Shown here: piece by piece, positions 1 through 8,552 of the stretch | Position numbering within the stretch: the first letter of the stretch is position 1 | Layout of the letters: each line of letters starts with the position of its first letter | Assembly: GCA_036389155.1 (NCBI GenBank) | Contig: DASVQN010000053.1 | Location: 1 to 64,000, forward strand | DNA length: 64,000 nt | Origin: CADCVT01 sp036389155 | GTDB taxonomy: Bacteria; Actinomycetota; Thermoleophilia; Solirubrobacterales; Solirubrobacteraceae | Reading direction: 5' to 3' | Made by a program: the position numbers and the translations under genes | Notes under the pieces: model-generated | The model's input: the letters and a program-made list of their open reading frames with translations, nothing else | Database searches by the model: none | What the model was told of the DNA's origin: nothing

Positions 1-28
1 GCCCAGTAACCGACGTCCCTAGCGCATG

Positions 29-53
29 CCCCGCCGGCCGCCGCCCGGCGGGG
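29..53 (-). terminator. GC hairpin directly after the RNA methyltransferase gene
   Basis: A perfect 9-bp inverted repeat (CCCCGCCGG / CCGGCGGGG) with a 7-nt loop abuts the TAG stop of the minus-strand methyltransferase gene. No T-tract follows, so it is either an actinobacterial-type U-less terminator or an mRNA 3' end stabiliser. Confidence 0.5.
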
Positions 54-1409
54 CTACGCGCGCTCGAGCACCGCGACGCACTCGATGTGCGGCGTCTGCG
101 GGAACATGTCGACCGGCACGACGCGGCGCAGGGCGTAGCCGGCCTCGACGAGCTGCGCGGCGTTCGGCGCGAGCGTCGTCGGATTGCAGGAGATGTAGAC
201 GATGCGCCGCGGCGCCGCCTCGATGATGCGGCGCACGACCTTCTGCGACAGGCCCGCTCGCGGCGGGTCGACCATGCAGACGTCGGGGCGGCTGGCCTCG
301 TCGACGAGCTCGCGCAGCGCCAGGCGCACGTCGCCGGCGAAGAACCGGGCGTTGTCGATCTCGTTGCGCTTCGCGTTGGCGATCGCGTCGGCGACCGCCT
401 CCTCGACGATCTCCAGGCCCCACACCTCGCCCGCGCGGCCGGCGACGCTCAGGCCGACGGTGCCGATCCCGCAGTACAGGTCGAAGACGCGCTCCCAGCC
501 CTTGAGGTCGGCGAGCTCGGCGGCGATGGCGTAGAGCTTCTCGGCCATCTCGGTGTTCGTCTGAAAGAACGCGAGCGGCGAGATCGCGACCTCGAGGCCG
601 CCGATCTCCTCGAGCAGTGCCGGCGCGCCGGCGATGAGCGCGGTGTCGCCGCCGACGGTGCTCTCGGCCATGGCGTCCGTGCGCGTCCACATGAGCCCGT
701 CGCACTCGACGGCCGCGGCGAGCGACGCGGTGTCGAGGTCACCCGGACCGGTGACGATGCGCACCTGCAACGCGCCGGTGCGGCGTCCCTCGCGCACGAC
801 GAGGTTGCGCAGCAGGCCGGCCTGCTCGCGGCGGTCGTAGGCGCCCAGGCCCTCGGCGCGGCACCAGTCGAGCACCGCGCGCCGGGCGGAGTTCACGCGC
901 CCGGAGGCCAGCAGGTCGTCCTCGACGTGGACGATGTCCTCCCACGAGCCCGGCTTGTGGAAGCCGCACACGAGCGCGCCGTCCTCGCCCGTCCCGAAGG
1001 AGTACTCGAGCTTGTTGCGGTAGCGCCACTGCTCGGCGGCGGGGAGGATCGGCTCGAGCTCGAACCCGTCGAGGTGGCCGATGCGGCGCAGCGCGTCGTC
1101 GACCTGCTGGGCCTTGACCTCCAGCTGGCGCTCGTACGGCAGCACCTGCCACGGCGTCCCCGGGTGGCCGGGGGCGAGCGGCTCGACGCGCTCGGGCCCC
1201 GGCTCGAGGACCTCGACCGTCCGCGCCTCGCCGTACGCGCGCTTGCGCTTGGTGACGACGGCGCGCACGCGGTCGCCGGGCACCGCGCCGCTCACGAACA
1301 GGACGTAGCCCTCGAGCCGCGCGACGCCGTTGCCGCCGTAGGCGAGCGAGTCGATGACGAGCTCGAGCTGCTGCCCGCGCTCGGGACGGGTCCGGGTGTC
1401 GGAGGCCAC
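54..1409 (-). CDS. RumA/TrmA-type RNA (uracil-C5) methyltransferase with TRAM domain
   Basis: This 451-aa SAM-dependent enzyme methylates C5 of a uracil in rRNA or tRNA in the cytoplasm. An N-terminal TRAM domain (about residues 12-70) precedes the Rossmann methyltransferase domain. Visible motifs are FFQTNTEMA, the SAM motif FDLYCGIGTVG, DPPRAGL, the catalytic-cysteine motif SCNPTTLAPN, and a final HIECVAVL that carries the usual catalytic Glu. The Fe-S cysteine cluster of classical RlmD (CxxCGGC) is absent; the equivalent stretch reads GHPGTPWQVLPYE, so I do not name the target base. The GTG start shares one base with the upstream TAG (TAGTG), which suggests translational coupling. Confidence 0.9.
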   Translation of the reverse strand: MASDTRTRPERGQQLELVIDSLAYGGNGVARLEGYVLFVSGAVPGDRVRAVVTKRKRAYGEARTVEVLEPGPERVEPLAPGHPGTPWQVLPYERQLEVKAQQVDDALRRIGHLDGFELEPILPAAEQWRYRNKLEYSFGTGEDGALVCGFHKPGSWEDIVHVEDDLLASGRVNSARRAVLDWCRAEGLGAYDRREQAGLLRNLVVREGRRTGALQVRIVTGPGDLDTASLAAAVECDGLMWTRTDAMAESTVGGDTALIAGAPALLEEIGGLEVAISPLAFFQTNTEMAEKLYAIAAELADLKGWERVFDLYCGIGTVGLSVAGRAGEVWGLEIVEEAVADAIANAKRNEIDNARFFAGDVRLALRELVDEASRPDVCMVDPPRAGLSQKVVRRIIEAAPRRIVYISCNPTTLAPNAAQLVEAGYALRRVVPVDMFPQTPHIECVAVLERA

Positions 1410-1945
1410 TACCTCAGCCGCCGCTCGATGGCGCCGAGGACCGACTTGCGGTTGGCGTTGCGCTTCTCGTAGTCGCGGACCTTGCGCAGGTCCGAATGCG
1501 AAATTTCGTCGAGGCGCTCGGAGATCTGCGCCGCGGTGAGGTCGTCGTAGGAGGAGATGGGGAACGAGGACCCGAGCCCCGCCGCGCGGCGTGCGCGATC
1601 GACCTCGCGCAGCACCCGGTCGGTGCCCGGCGGCCGCCGCACGCCGCGGCCCTTCGACGCGCCGGATCCGCCGCGCGCCGAGCCGCCCAGGATGCCCTCC
1701 ATCCGCGTCATCGCGTCCTCGGTCTGCTGGCGGCCCGCGGCCATCAGACGGTCGATGAGCTCCTCGGCGTCGGCGCGCGTGATCCGCCCGCGACGCACCG
1801 CGTCGTCCAGCGTCTCGCGCAGCCGGTCGCTCGGCAGCATGAGCGAGCGGGCGAGCAGCTCGCGCACGGCGGCGAGGGTGGACTGGGCCTCGTCGTCGGC
1901 GGGCGGTCCCCCGCCCCGCGTCGAGGTCTTCTTCGGCTGCGGCAT
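1409..1945 (-). CDS. Small helical phasin-like / hypothetical protein
   Basis: The 178-aa product has no enzyme motif. The N-terminal half (LARSLMLPSDRLRETLDDAVRR... then DAEELIDRLM) resembles phasin-like or regulator coiled-coil segments. A Gly/Arg-rich linker follows at about residues 87-107. The C-terminal half (YDDLTAAQISERL ... DLRKVRDYEKRNANRKSVL) is a conserved helical motif often seen in actinobacterial hypotheticals. ATG start; a TAGCCT hexamer lies 7 nt upstream, consistent with a leaderless transcript. It is translationally coupled to the downstream RNA methyltransferase. The function is unknown. Confidence 0.75.
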   Translation of the reverse strand: MPQPKKTSTRGGGPPADDEAQSTLAAVRELLARSLMLPSDRLRETLDDAVRRGRITRADAEELIDRLMAAGRQQTEDAMTRMEGILGGSARGGSGASKGRGVRRPPGTDRVLREVDRARRAAGLGSSFPISSYDDLTAAQISERLDEISHSDLRKVRDYEKRNANRKSVLGAIERRLR

Positions 1946-1952
1946 GGCAGCG

Positions 1953-1958
1953 AGGCTA
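1953..1958 (-). promoter_or_regulatory. -10 element TAGCCT, leaderless start
   Basis: The TAGCCT hexamer on the minus strand ends 7 nt before the ATG of the phasin-like gene. This is the spacing expected when transcription starts at the start codon. Confidence 0.45.
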
Positions 1959-2000
1959 TCGCGGGCGCTCCGGCATCCTTACCGGCGCGCACGCTTCGTA

Positions 2001-2014
2001 GAAGGTCTACCTTC
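2001..2014 (+). promoter_or_regulatory. 14-bp palindrome overlapping a TACCTT -10 box
   Basis: GAAGGT-CT-ACCTTC is a perfect palindrome ending 6 nt before the protease ATG. It contains TACCTT (2008-2013), which sits 7 nt from the ATG like other leaderless promoters in this window. A protein bound here would block the promoter directly. Confidence 0.4.
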
Positions 2015-2020
2015 GCCGCC

Positions 2021-5000
2021 ATGCTCCGGAAAGTGGCGGCGGTGGGCTGCCTGCTCGCGCTCCTCCCGGCGGCGAACGCCCTCGCGTCGTTCCCGTACAC
2101 GCACGGCTCGACGCCGCCGAACGACCTGCAGGGCAAGACGGTCTGGATGTACGCCGCCTCGCCCGAGAGCGGCAACACCGCGGTCAACAACGACCCGCGC
2201 GAGCTCGGCGGCGTACGCGGCGCGCACGTCGTCGACGCCGACCAGTCGCTGCCGACGGCGTGGAAGGTCACCACCGGCGACCCGCGGGTCACGATCTCCA
2301 TCCTCGACTCGGGCATCAAGTGGAACTCGCTCGGCGACATGTGGGACCTGCGCGAGAAGACCCGCATCAACCGCGGCGAGGCGCCCGCGCCGCTCGCGGG
2401 CCGCACGACGCCGATCGAGCCGGCGTTCGCGTACCGGTCGGCGCCCGACTCGGCGACGCTGCGCACCGAGCCCGCGCCGTCGTGCGGGGCGTACGCCGCC
2501 GCGATCGCCGAGGGCGGCACCGGCGGCGACCGGTACGACATCAGCGGCGACGGGGTCTTCAACCTCCTCGACTACGCGTGCGACGAGCGGGTCGACCCCG
2601 ACCCGCCGCACGGCGTCGGCCCGCACTTCACGGCGGAGTTCGGCCCGGACGCCGACGGCAAGCCGATGCTCGACCCGCAGGACGTCCTCATCGCCTTCAG
2701 CCAGGGCGAGTTCCACGACGACCACGACGGCAACGGCTTCGTCGACGACCTCGTCGGCTGGGACTGGCTCGACAACGACAACGACCCGTACGACGACGTC
2801 CAGTACGGGCACGGCACCGGCGAGGCGAAGGACTCCTCCAGCGAGGGCGACAACGCGATCTACAACGCGAGCGGCCGCTGCATCCAGGGCTGCGAGGTCC
2901 CGCCGTGCCCGAACTGCACGCAGATCTACATGCGCGTGGGCGACTCGTTCGTCGCCGACGTCAACCGCTTTGCGCAGGCCACGCTCTACGCCGTCGACAA
3001 CGACGTGTCGGTCGTGCAGGAGGCGCTCGGCACGCTGAACAACTCGCAGCTGGGCACGCAGGCGATCGACTACGCGTACGCGCACGGGGTGACGGTGATC
3101 GCGTCGGCCGCGGACGAGGCGGCGCAGCACAACAACTGGCCGTCGAGCAACCCGCACGTGATCCTCGTCAACTCGGTCACGAAGTACCCGCAGGAGGACG
3201 TCCCGTTCCCGCCGGGTGAGGAGACGCCGGAGCCCGCGCCCGGCTCTCCCGGCCTCTCCTACCTCGAGTTCAACGGCTGCACGAACTTCAACGCGAAGAT
3301 CACGCTGGCGATCCCGAGCGTGAGCTGCTCGTCCGACGCGACCGGCCGCGCGGCCGGGATGGCCGGCCTGATCTACGCAGCGGCGCTGAAGGCGCGCGCC
3401 GCGGACGACCTCGACCCGCACCCGACGTGCCAGCGCGTGGGCGGGGACCCGTGCCTGCTGTCGGCCAACGAGGTCCGCCAGGCGATGGCGACCGGCACGC
3501 TCGCCGGCGTCGAGCAGGCCGACGACGTGCGCTTCACCGGTCCCGAGGGGACGCCGGAGCCGCGGTGCACGCCCGCCACGCCGGAGTGCACGTCGCCGTT
3601 CGAGTCGGTGGCGCACCTGACCGACCTGCGCCCCGTGTTCCCGCCGCGCTCGTACCCGGCGCGCGACGGGCACGACCAGTTCTACGGCTACGGCCGCGTG
3701 AACACGCAGAAGGCCGTGGCGCGCACCGCCGAGGGGACCGTGTTCCCGGAGGCCGAGATCGAGTCGCCCGACTGGTACTCGTTCGTCGACCCCGACAAGG
3801 GGACGCTCGACGTCCGCGGCCACGTCGGGACGCGCGCCGGCACGTACAAGTGCCACCTCTACGCGGCGCCGGGCTCGTACCCGAACAACTCGATCTCGCC
3901 GGCCGGCGACTTCATCGAGTTCTCCAGCGGGCAGTGCAACGGGGCCGACCGCACCGGCGGCTTCGACGGCCTGCTCGGCACCGTCGACCTCAACGCGCTC
4001 AAGGCGGCGTTCCCGCCCGACGCGACCGCGCCGCCGGCGCAGTTCAAGGGGCGCGAGACCGGCAGCACCGGCAACCAGTCCTCCAACGGCCGGCCGAACG
4101 ACGACCCGTACGGCTTCGTGCTCAAGGTCGTGGTCGAGACGGGCAGCGGCGCGACGCGGCGCACGGGCGAGGATCGCCGCAACCTGCGCCTGCACCGCGA
4201 CCAGGACCTGCTGCCCGGCTTCCCGCGCGACCTCGGCGGCGACGGCGCGTCCTCGCCCGCCTTCGCCGACCTCGACGGCGACAACCGCAACGAGCTGATC
4301 ATCGCGGGCTCGGACGGGATCGTTCACGCGATGCGGCGCGACGGCAGCGAGGTCGAGGGGTGGCCCGCCCGCGTGGACCGGCTCGCGCTGCACACCGGCC
4401 AGCCCGCGTTCACGAGCGGCGAGGTGAGCGACGACGCGCGGTCGGCGGTCCTCGCCTCGGTCGCGGTCGGCGACCTCGACCGCGACGGCACGCCCGAGGT
4501 CGTCGTGGCGGACATGGAGGGACACGTCACCGCCTTCCGCTCCGACGGCACGCGCGCGTTCACGCAGGAGTCCGACATCCGGTTCTCCGGCAAGCCGGTC
4601 GAGCCGTTCGTCAACGTCCGCCAGGGGCAGCCGAACCGCACGCAGCACGGGTTCATCGGGTCGCCCGTGCTCGCCGACCTCGACGGCGACGACGCCGGGC
4701 GCCTCGAGGTCGTCGCGGCCTCGATGGACCGCCACGTCTATGCGTGGAACGACGACGGCACGCCGGTCGGCGGGTTCCCGGCGCTCGTCGTCGACAGCAA
4801 GAACGGCAAGGTGCAGTCCGTCGACCCCGTCACCCACGCGGTGACCTTCAAGCCGGGCGCGCTCGGCCGCAACAACGACGGCGACCCGGTCGTGATCAAC
4901 CAGGGCTCGATCGTCGACACGCCCGCGGTCGGCGACGTCGACGGCGACGGCAAACCCGAGATCATCGTCGGGACGAACGAGGAGTACCTGGCGAACGCCG

Positions 5001-6982
5001 ACGGCGAGGGCGGCCAGAACGTCTCGCCGTTCAACGGCTTCGCGCTGAAGTTCGCGGTCGGCACCACGCTCGACGCGGCGAACACGCGCCTGCACATGAT
5101 CGACGCGACCGGCGACCCGGACGGGAACGCCGCCAACGGCACGCCGGAGCGCGCGGGCTGGCCGCTCAAGCTCGCGCAGAGCGGGGTCGAGACGCTGCCC
5201 GTCGTCGGCGAGGGCGTCACCGGCAGCCCGGTGATCGGCAGCGTCGCCTGCGGCGGCGGCGAGGCCGGCACGGTCATCGGCGCGCAGGCGCACGCCGGGC
5301 CGGCGTTCGTCCTCAAGCCGGATGCGACCTCCTGCTACGGCACGGCGCCGGACGAGAACGGCGACGACCGGCCGGTGCCGCTGCAGAGCGACGGCAAGAC
5401 GGGCGCCGAGCAGGCCGACACGCCGGTCCTCAACGCGTTCGGCCACCCGGCGTTCGCCAACCTCGAGGGCGGCCCGTCGATGACGTACCTCACGCCGGGG
5501 ATCGGCGCGGTGCGCGCGCTCGACATCGCGTTCCCCGAGTACCAGGGCGGCCAGGACTTCATCGCGGCGTGGAACGGCGAGACCGGGCAGTTCCGCCCGA
5601 ACTTCCCCGCGCGGATGAACGACCTGCAGTTCCTGACGGGGCCGTCGATCGCCGAGGTCGACGGGACGACGCCGACGCAGGAGATCCTGGCGGCGTCGGC
5701 GTCGCTCGACCTGCAGGGCTACAACGCCGCGGGCGCGCCGATCGACCAGAAGTGGCCGAAGCTCACGTCGGACTGGGTCGTCGCGAACCCGCTGATCGGC
5801 TCGTGGGGCGAGGGCGACAAGAAGGTCGTCGTCGAGGTGACGCGGTCGGGCTTCCTACTCGCCTACGGCGTCGGCGCCGACGTGTGCGACGGCCCCGACG
5901 CGTGGCCGCGCTTCCACCACGACAACTGGAACACCGGCGACGCGCGGCGCGGCGACGAGGACGACACGATCCCGCCGGGCACGCCGGGCGACGTGCGCAT
6001 CGAGGAGGGCGAGCTGCGCTGGTCGGACGTCGGCGACGACCTCATGTGCGGCGAGGGCGTGCGGTACGAGGTGGCGACCTCCGACGCGCCGATCGACGGC
6101 CACAGCTTCGGCGACGCGCGCAAGGTCGAGGCGCGCCGCGGCGCGCGGGCCGGCAGCCGCGGGCTGGCCGGGACCGGGCGCTACGTCGCCGTGCGCGCGG
6201 TGGACGACGCGGGCAACGTGGGCCGGGTCGTCGCGCTCGACCGCGAGGCCGCGGGCAACGGCGGCACGGGCGGCGGCGGCGGCGGGGCCGGCGACGGCGG
6301 CGTCGGCGACCGCGGGCGCGGGCCCGGCAGCGGGACGACGACCCGCCCGCCGAGCGGCGGCGGGCGGCGCGGCTGCACGCCGAACCGCCGCCTGCGCCGC
6401 GCGACGGTGCGCGCCCGGGGCCGGCGGCTCTCGGTCGCGATCCCGAAGGCGGCCGGCGCGGTGACCGTCGACGTCTTCCAGCAGTCGGTGCGCCGCCGCA
6501 TCGGCGACCGCCTCGTCGCGCGCTTCGCGCGGCGCAAGGCCTCGTTCACGTGGAACGGCCGGGCGAACCGCAGCGGCCGGCGGGTCCGCGACGGCATCCT
6601 CGTCGTGCGCCTGCGCGCGGGCGGCGAGACGAAGCGCTTCGCGATCAGGCGCGCGCGACGGCGCCTGGCGCTGCGCCCCGGCTACTACCGCCCCGCGCTG
6701 TGCCGCGTCCTCGCCAGCGCGAAGCTGCTGCGCCCGGTGTTCGGCGGCCGGCGCAACCGCGCGCTGTCGCTGTCCTTCCACCTGACCGAGCGCGCGCGGG
6801 TCGCGATCACCGTGTCGCGCGGGTCGCGGGTCGTCCGCCGCTTCCGCGCCAAGACGTACCCGGCGGGCCGCACGTTCCGCCTGCGCGTCGCCTCGCGCCG
6901 GCGCGGCGACCACCGTGTCCGGATCGTCGCGACGGCCGGCGGGCGCACCGACCGGGTGACGCTGGTCGCCCGGCGGCTCTAG
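2021..6982 (+). CDS. Giant secreted subtilisin-like (S8) protein with FG-GAP/VCBS repeats
   Basis: The ATG at 2021 gives 1653 aa beginning with a signal peptide (MLRKVAAVGCLLALLPAANALA). The open frame continues far upstream, but only this start yields a signal peptide. The S8 fold is recognisable: Asp96 in ILDSGIKW and His264 in QYGHGTGE. A Ca-binding, dockerin/thrombospondin-like insert rich in DxDxD lies between them. The oxyanion-Asn position reads IASAADE (Asp365), and the GTSxAxP serine region reads DATGRAAGMAG, with Thr441 where Ser is expected. Four or more FG-GAP/VCBS repeats follow (ADLDGDNRNELIIAG, GDLDRDGTPEVVVAD, ADLDGDD, GDVDGDGKPEIIVG). After a Gly-rich linker come Arg-rich, FlgD/Ig-like beta domains. 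It may be a pseudoprotease or a divergent active enzyme. The stop overlaps that of argF in a shared CTAG. Confidence 0.85.
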   Translation: MLRKVAAVGCLLALLPAANALASFPYTHGSTPPNDLQGKTVWMYAASPESGNTAVNNDPRELGGVRGAHVVDADQSLPTAWKVTTGDPRVTISILDSGIKWNSLGDMWDLREKTRINRGEAPAPLAGRTTPIEPAFAYRSAPDSATLRTEPAPSCGAYAAAIAEGGTGGDRYDISGDGVFNLLDYACDERVDPDPPHGVGPHFTAEFGPDADGKPMLDPQDVLIAFSQGEFHDDHDGNGFVDDLVGWDWLDNDNDPYDDVQYGHGTGEAKDSSSEGDNAIYNASGRCIQGCEVPPCPNCTQIYMRVGDSFVADVNRFAQATLYAVDNDVSVVQEALGTLNNSQLGTQAIDYAYAHGVTVIASAADEAAQHNNWPSSNPHVILVNSVTKYPQEDVPFPPGEETPEPAPGSPGLSYLEFNGCTNFNAKITLAIPSVSCSSDATGRAAGMAGLIYAAALKARAADDLDPHPTCQRVGGDPCLLSANEVRQAMATGTLAGVEQADDVRFTGPEGTPEPRCTPATPECTSPFESVAHLTDLRPVFPPRSYPARDGHDQFYGYGRVNTQKAVARTAEGTVFPEAEIESPDWYSFVDPDKGTLDVRGHVGTRAGTYKCHLYAAPGSYPNNSISPAGDFIEFSSGQCNGADRTGGFDGLLGTVDLNALKAAFPPDATAPPAQFKGRETGSTGNQSSNGRPNDDPYGFVLKVVVETGSGATRRTGEDRRNLRLHRDQDLLPGFPRDLGGDGASSPAFADLDGDNRNELIIAGSDGIVHAMRRDGSEVEGWPARVDRLALHTGQPAFTSGEVSDDARSAVLASVAVGDLDRDGTPEVVVADMEGHVTAFRSDGTRAFTQESDIRFSGKPVEPFVNVRQGQPNRTQHGFIGSPVLADLDGDDAGRLEVVAASMDRHVYAWNDDGTPVGGFPALVVDSKNGKVQSVDPVTHAVTFKPGALGRNNDGDPVVINQGSIVDTPAVGDVDGDGKPEIIVGTNEEYLANADGEGGQNVSPFNGFALKFAVGTTLDAANTRLHMIDATGDPDGNAANGTPERAGWPLKLAQSGVETLPVVGEGVTGSPVIGSVACGGGEAGTVIGAQAHAGPAFVLKPDATSCYGTAPDENGDDRPVPLQSDGKTGAEQADTPVLNAFGHPAFANLEGGPSMTYLTPGIGAVRALDIAFPEYQGGQDFIAAWNGETGQFRPNFPARMNDLQFLTGPSIAEVDGTTPTQEILAASASLDLQGYNAAGAPIDQKWPKLTSDWVVANPLIGSWGEGDKKVVVEVTRSGFLLAYGVGADVCDGPDAWPRFHHDNWNTGDARRGDEDDTIPPGTPGDVRIEEGELRWSDVGDDLMCGEGVRYEVATSDAPIDGHSFGDARKVEARRGARAGSRGLAGTGRYVAVRAVDDAGNVGRVVALDREAAGNGGTGGGGGGAGDGGVGDRGRGPGSGTTTRPPSGGGRRGCTPNRRLRRATVRARGRRLSVAIPKAAGAVTVDVFQQSVRRRIGDRLVARFARRKASFTWNGRANRSGRRVRDGILVVRLRAGGETKRFAIRRARRRLALRPGYYRPALCRVLASAKLLRPVFGGRRNRALSLSFHLTERARVAITVSRGSRVVRRFRAKTYPAGRTFRLRVASRRRGDHRVRIVATAGGRTDRVTLVARRL

Positions 6983-7863
6983 CCGTCGACGAGCAGCTCG
7001 AGCAGCGCCTTCTGGGCGTGGCGGCGGTTCTCCGCCTCGTCCCAGATGCGCTGGCGCGGGCCGTAGAGGACCTCGGCCGTGATCTCCTCGCCCGGGTGGG
7101 CGGGGAGGCAGTGGAGCGCGATCGCGCCGGGCGCCGCGCGGTCGAGCAGGGCGTCGTCGATGCGGTAGGGCGCGAGGTCGGCGCGGCGCTGGTCGGCCGT
7201 GTCCTCGTCGCCCATGCTCACCCACACGTCCGCGTAGATCGCGTGGGCGCCGTCGACCGCTTCGGCGGGGTCGGCGGTGAGCGTCGCGGGCAGGCCGTCC
7301 TCGAGCTGGTAGCCGTCCGGCGCGGCCACCGCCACCTCGACGCCGGCCCGCGAGCCGACGAGCGCGAGCGAGCGCGCGACGTTGTTGCCGTCGCCGACGT
7401 ACGCGACCTTCAGCCCGTCCACGCGGCCGAACGTCTCCCTGAGCGTCAGCAGGTCGGCGAGGATCTGCACCGGGTGGTGGTCGGCGGTGAGCATGTTGAT
7501 CACCGGCACGGCGCTGTGGAGCGCGAGCTCGACGACGTCGGCGTGCGGCCCGGTGCGGATCCCGATCGCCGCGACGTGGCGCGACAAGACCAGCGCGGTG
7601 TCCCTGATCGACTCGCCGCGGGAGACCTGGAGCTCGCCCGAGCGCAGCACCATCGGGTGGCCGCCCAGCTCGAAGACGCCGGCCTCGAACGACAGCCGCG
7701 TGCGCGTGGAGGGCCTCTCGAAGATGAGCGCGACGCTGCGGCCGGTGAGCGGGCGCGCGTCGAGCGGGTGGGCCTTCATCGCCGCGGCGCGGTCGATCAG
7801 GGCGAGCAGCTCGTCGCGCGCGAGCTCGGTGCCGTCGAGGAAGTGGCGGGGCAAGCGCGGCAT
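6979..7863 (-). CDS. argF: Ornithine carbamoyltransferase
   Basis: It carbamoylates ornithine to citrulline in arginine synthesis (cytosolic trimer). The product has 294 aa, slightly short for the family. The carbamoyl-phosphate motif FERPSTRTR is near residue 50, HPMVL and the HPVQILADLLT motif are in the middle, a VSMGDE ornithine-side loop follows, and the HCLPAH catalytic-cysteine motif lies near residue 240. The gene stands alone; no other arg genes are adjacent. Its stop overlaps the convergent protease gene by 4 nt. The EEP-family gene diverges with only 11 nt between the starts. Confidence 0.93.
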   Translation of the reverse strand: MPRLPRHFLDGTELARDELLALIDRAAAMKAHPLDARPLTGRSVALIFERPSTRTRLSFEAGVFELGGHPMVLRSGELQVSRGESIRDTALVLSRHVAAIGIRTGPHADVVELALHSAVPVINMLTADHHPVQILADLLTLRETFGRVDGLKVAYVGDGNNVARSLALVGSRAGVEVAVAAPDGYQLEDGLPATLTADPAEAVDGAHAIYADVWVSMGDEDTADQRRADLAPYRIDDALLDRAAPGAIALHCLPAHPGEEITAEVLYGPRQRIWDEAENRRHAQKALLELLVDG

Positions 7864-7874
7864 CCTATGGGCCC

Positions 7875-8552
7875 ATGAAGGTCCTCACGTGGAACCTCTA
7901 CCACGGCCGCGCGGACCCGCCGGCCGGCCGCGACCTCCTCGACGACTTCGCGACGCTGATCGCGGGCTGGGCGTGGGACGTCGCGCTGCTGCAGGAGGTG
8001 CCGCCGTGGTGGCCGGTCCCGCTGGCGCGGCGCGCGGGCGCGTCGGCGCGGTCGTGCATCACCAGCCGCAACCAGCTCCTCTTCGCCCGCCGGTTCGTCG
8101 CGCAGCGCCGGCCGGACCTCATCAGGTCCGGCGGCGGGGGCGCGAACGCGATCCTCGTCCGCGGCGCGCGGATCGTCGAGCACCGCGAGGAGCGGCTGCG
8201 CTGGTGGCCCGAGCGGCGGTGGATGCACGCGGTGCGCCTCGAGGACGGCACGTGGATCGGGAACCTGCACGCGGCCAAGCAGCCGCGGCCCCGGCCCGAG
8301 CGCGACATCGCGCGGGCGAGCGACGCGCTCGGGCGCTGGTCGCGCGGCGCGCCGGCCGTCGTGCTCGGCGGGGACTTCAACATCGGCGAGCCGCAGCCCG
8401 CCGGGCTGCAGAAGATCGGCGGCGGTGGCGTGGACTACGTCTTCGCGCGCGGCCTGGAGCGCGTGCACGGCGAGCGGCTGGAGCACGGGTCGCTCAGCGA
8501 CCACGAGCCGCTCGTGTTCGAGGTGCGGCGCCGGCTCAGCCGCCGCGGTTGA
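7875..8552 (+). CDS. Endonuclease/exonuclease/phosphatase (EEP) family protein
   Basis: The 225-aa product has the metal-dependent EEP fold of DNase I-like nucleases and phosphodiesterases. It opens with the WNLYHG motif at the extreme N-terminus. It then shows LLQEV (metal-binding Glu), a VLGGDFNIG motif and the terminal SDHEPLVFEV His/Asp motif. The substrate cannot be told from sequence: nucleic acid, sphingomyelin-like or sugar-phosphate substrates are all possible. No signal peptide is seen, so it is probably cytosolic. ATG start. Its 3' end overlaps the convergent DHH gene by 17 nt. Confidence 0.85.
   Translation: MKVLTWNLYHGRADPPAGRDLLDDFATLIAGWAWDVALLQEVPPWWPVPLARRAGASARSCITSRNQLLFARRFVAQRRPDLIRSGGGGANAILVRGARIVEHREERLRWWPERRWMHAVRLEDGTWIGNLHAAKQPRPRPERDIARASDALGRWSRGAPAVVLGGDFNIGEPQPAGLQKIGGGGVDYVFARGLERVHGERLEHGSLSDHEPLVFEVRRRLSRRG

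Noticed and set aside
1496..2020. In-frame upstream extension of the subtilisin-like gene
   Set aside because: It is antisense to the phasin-like gene, and the signal peptide plus -10 box place the start at 2021.
3325..3340. Ser437/Ser438 as a normal subtilisin nucleophile
   Set aside because: They precede the expected GTS position by three to four residues when MAG is aligned to VAG; kept only as an alternative in the finding.
1979..5446. 1155-codon open frame antisense to the subtilisin-like gene
   Set aside because: Long antisense frames are expected at this GC level; its Arg/Val-rich translation has no family resemblance.
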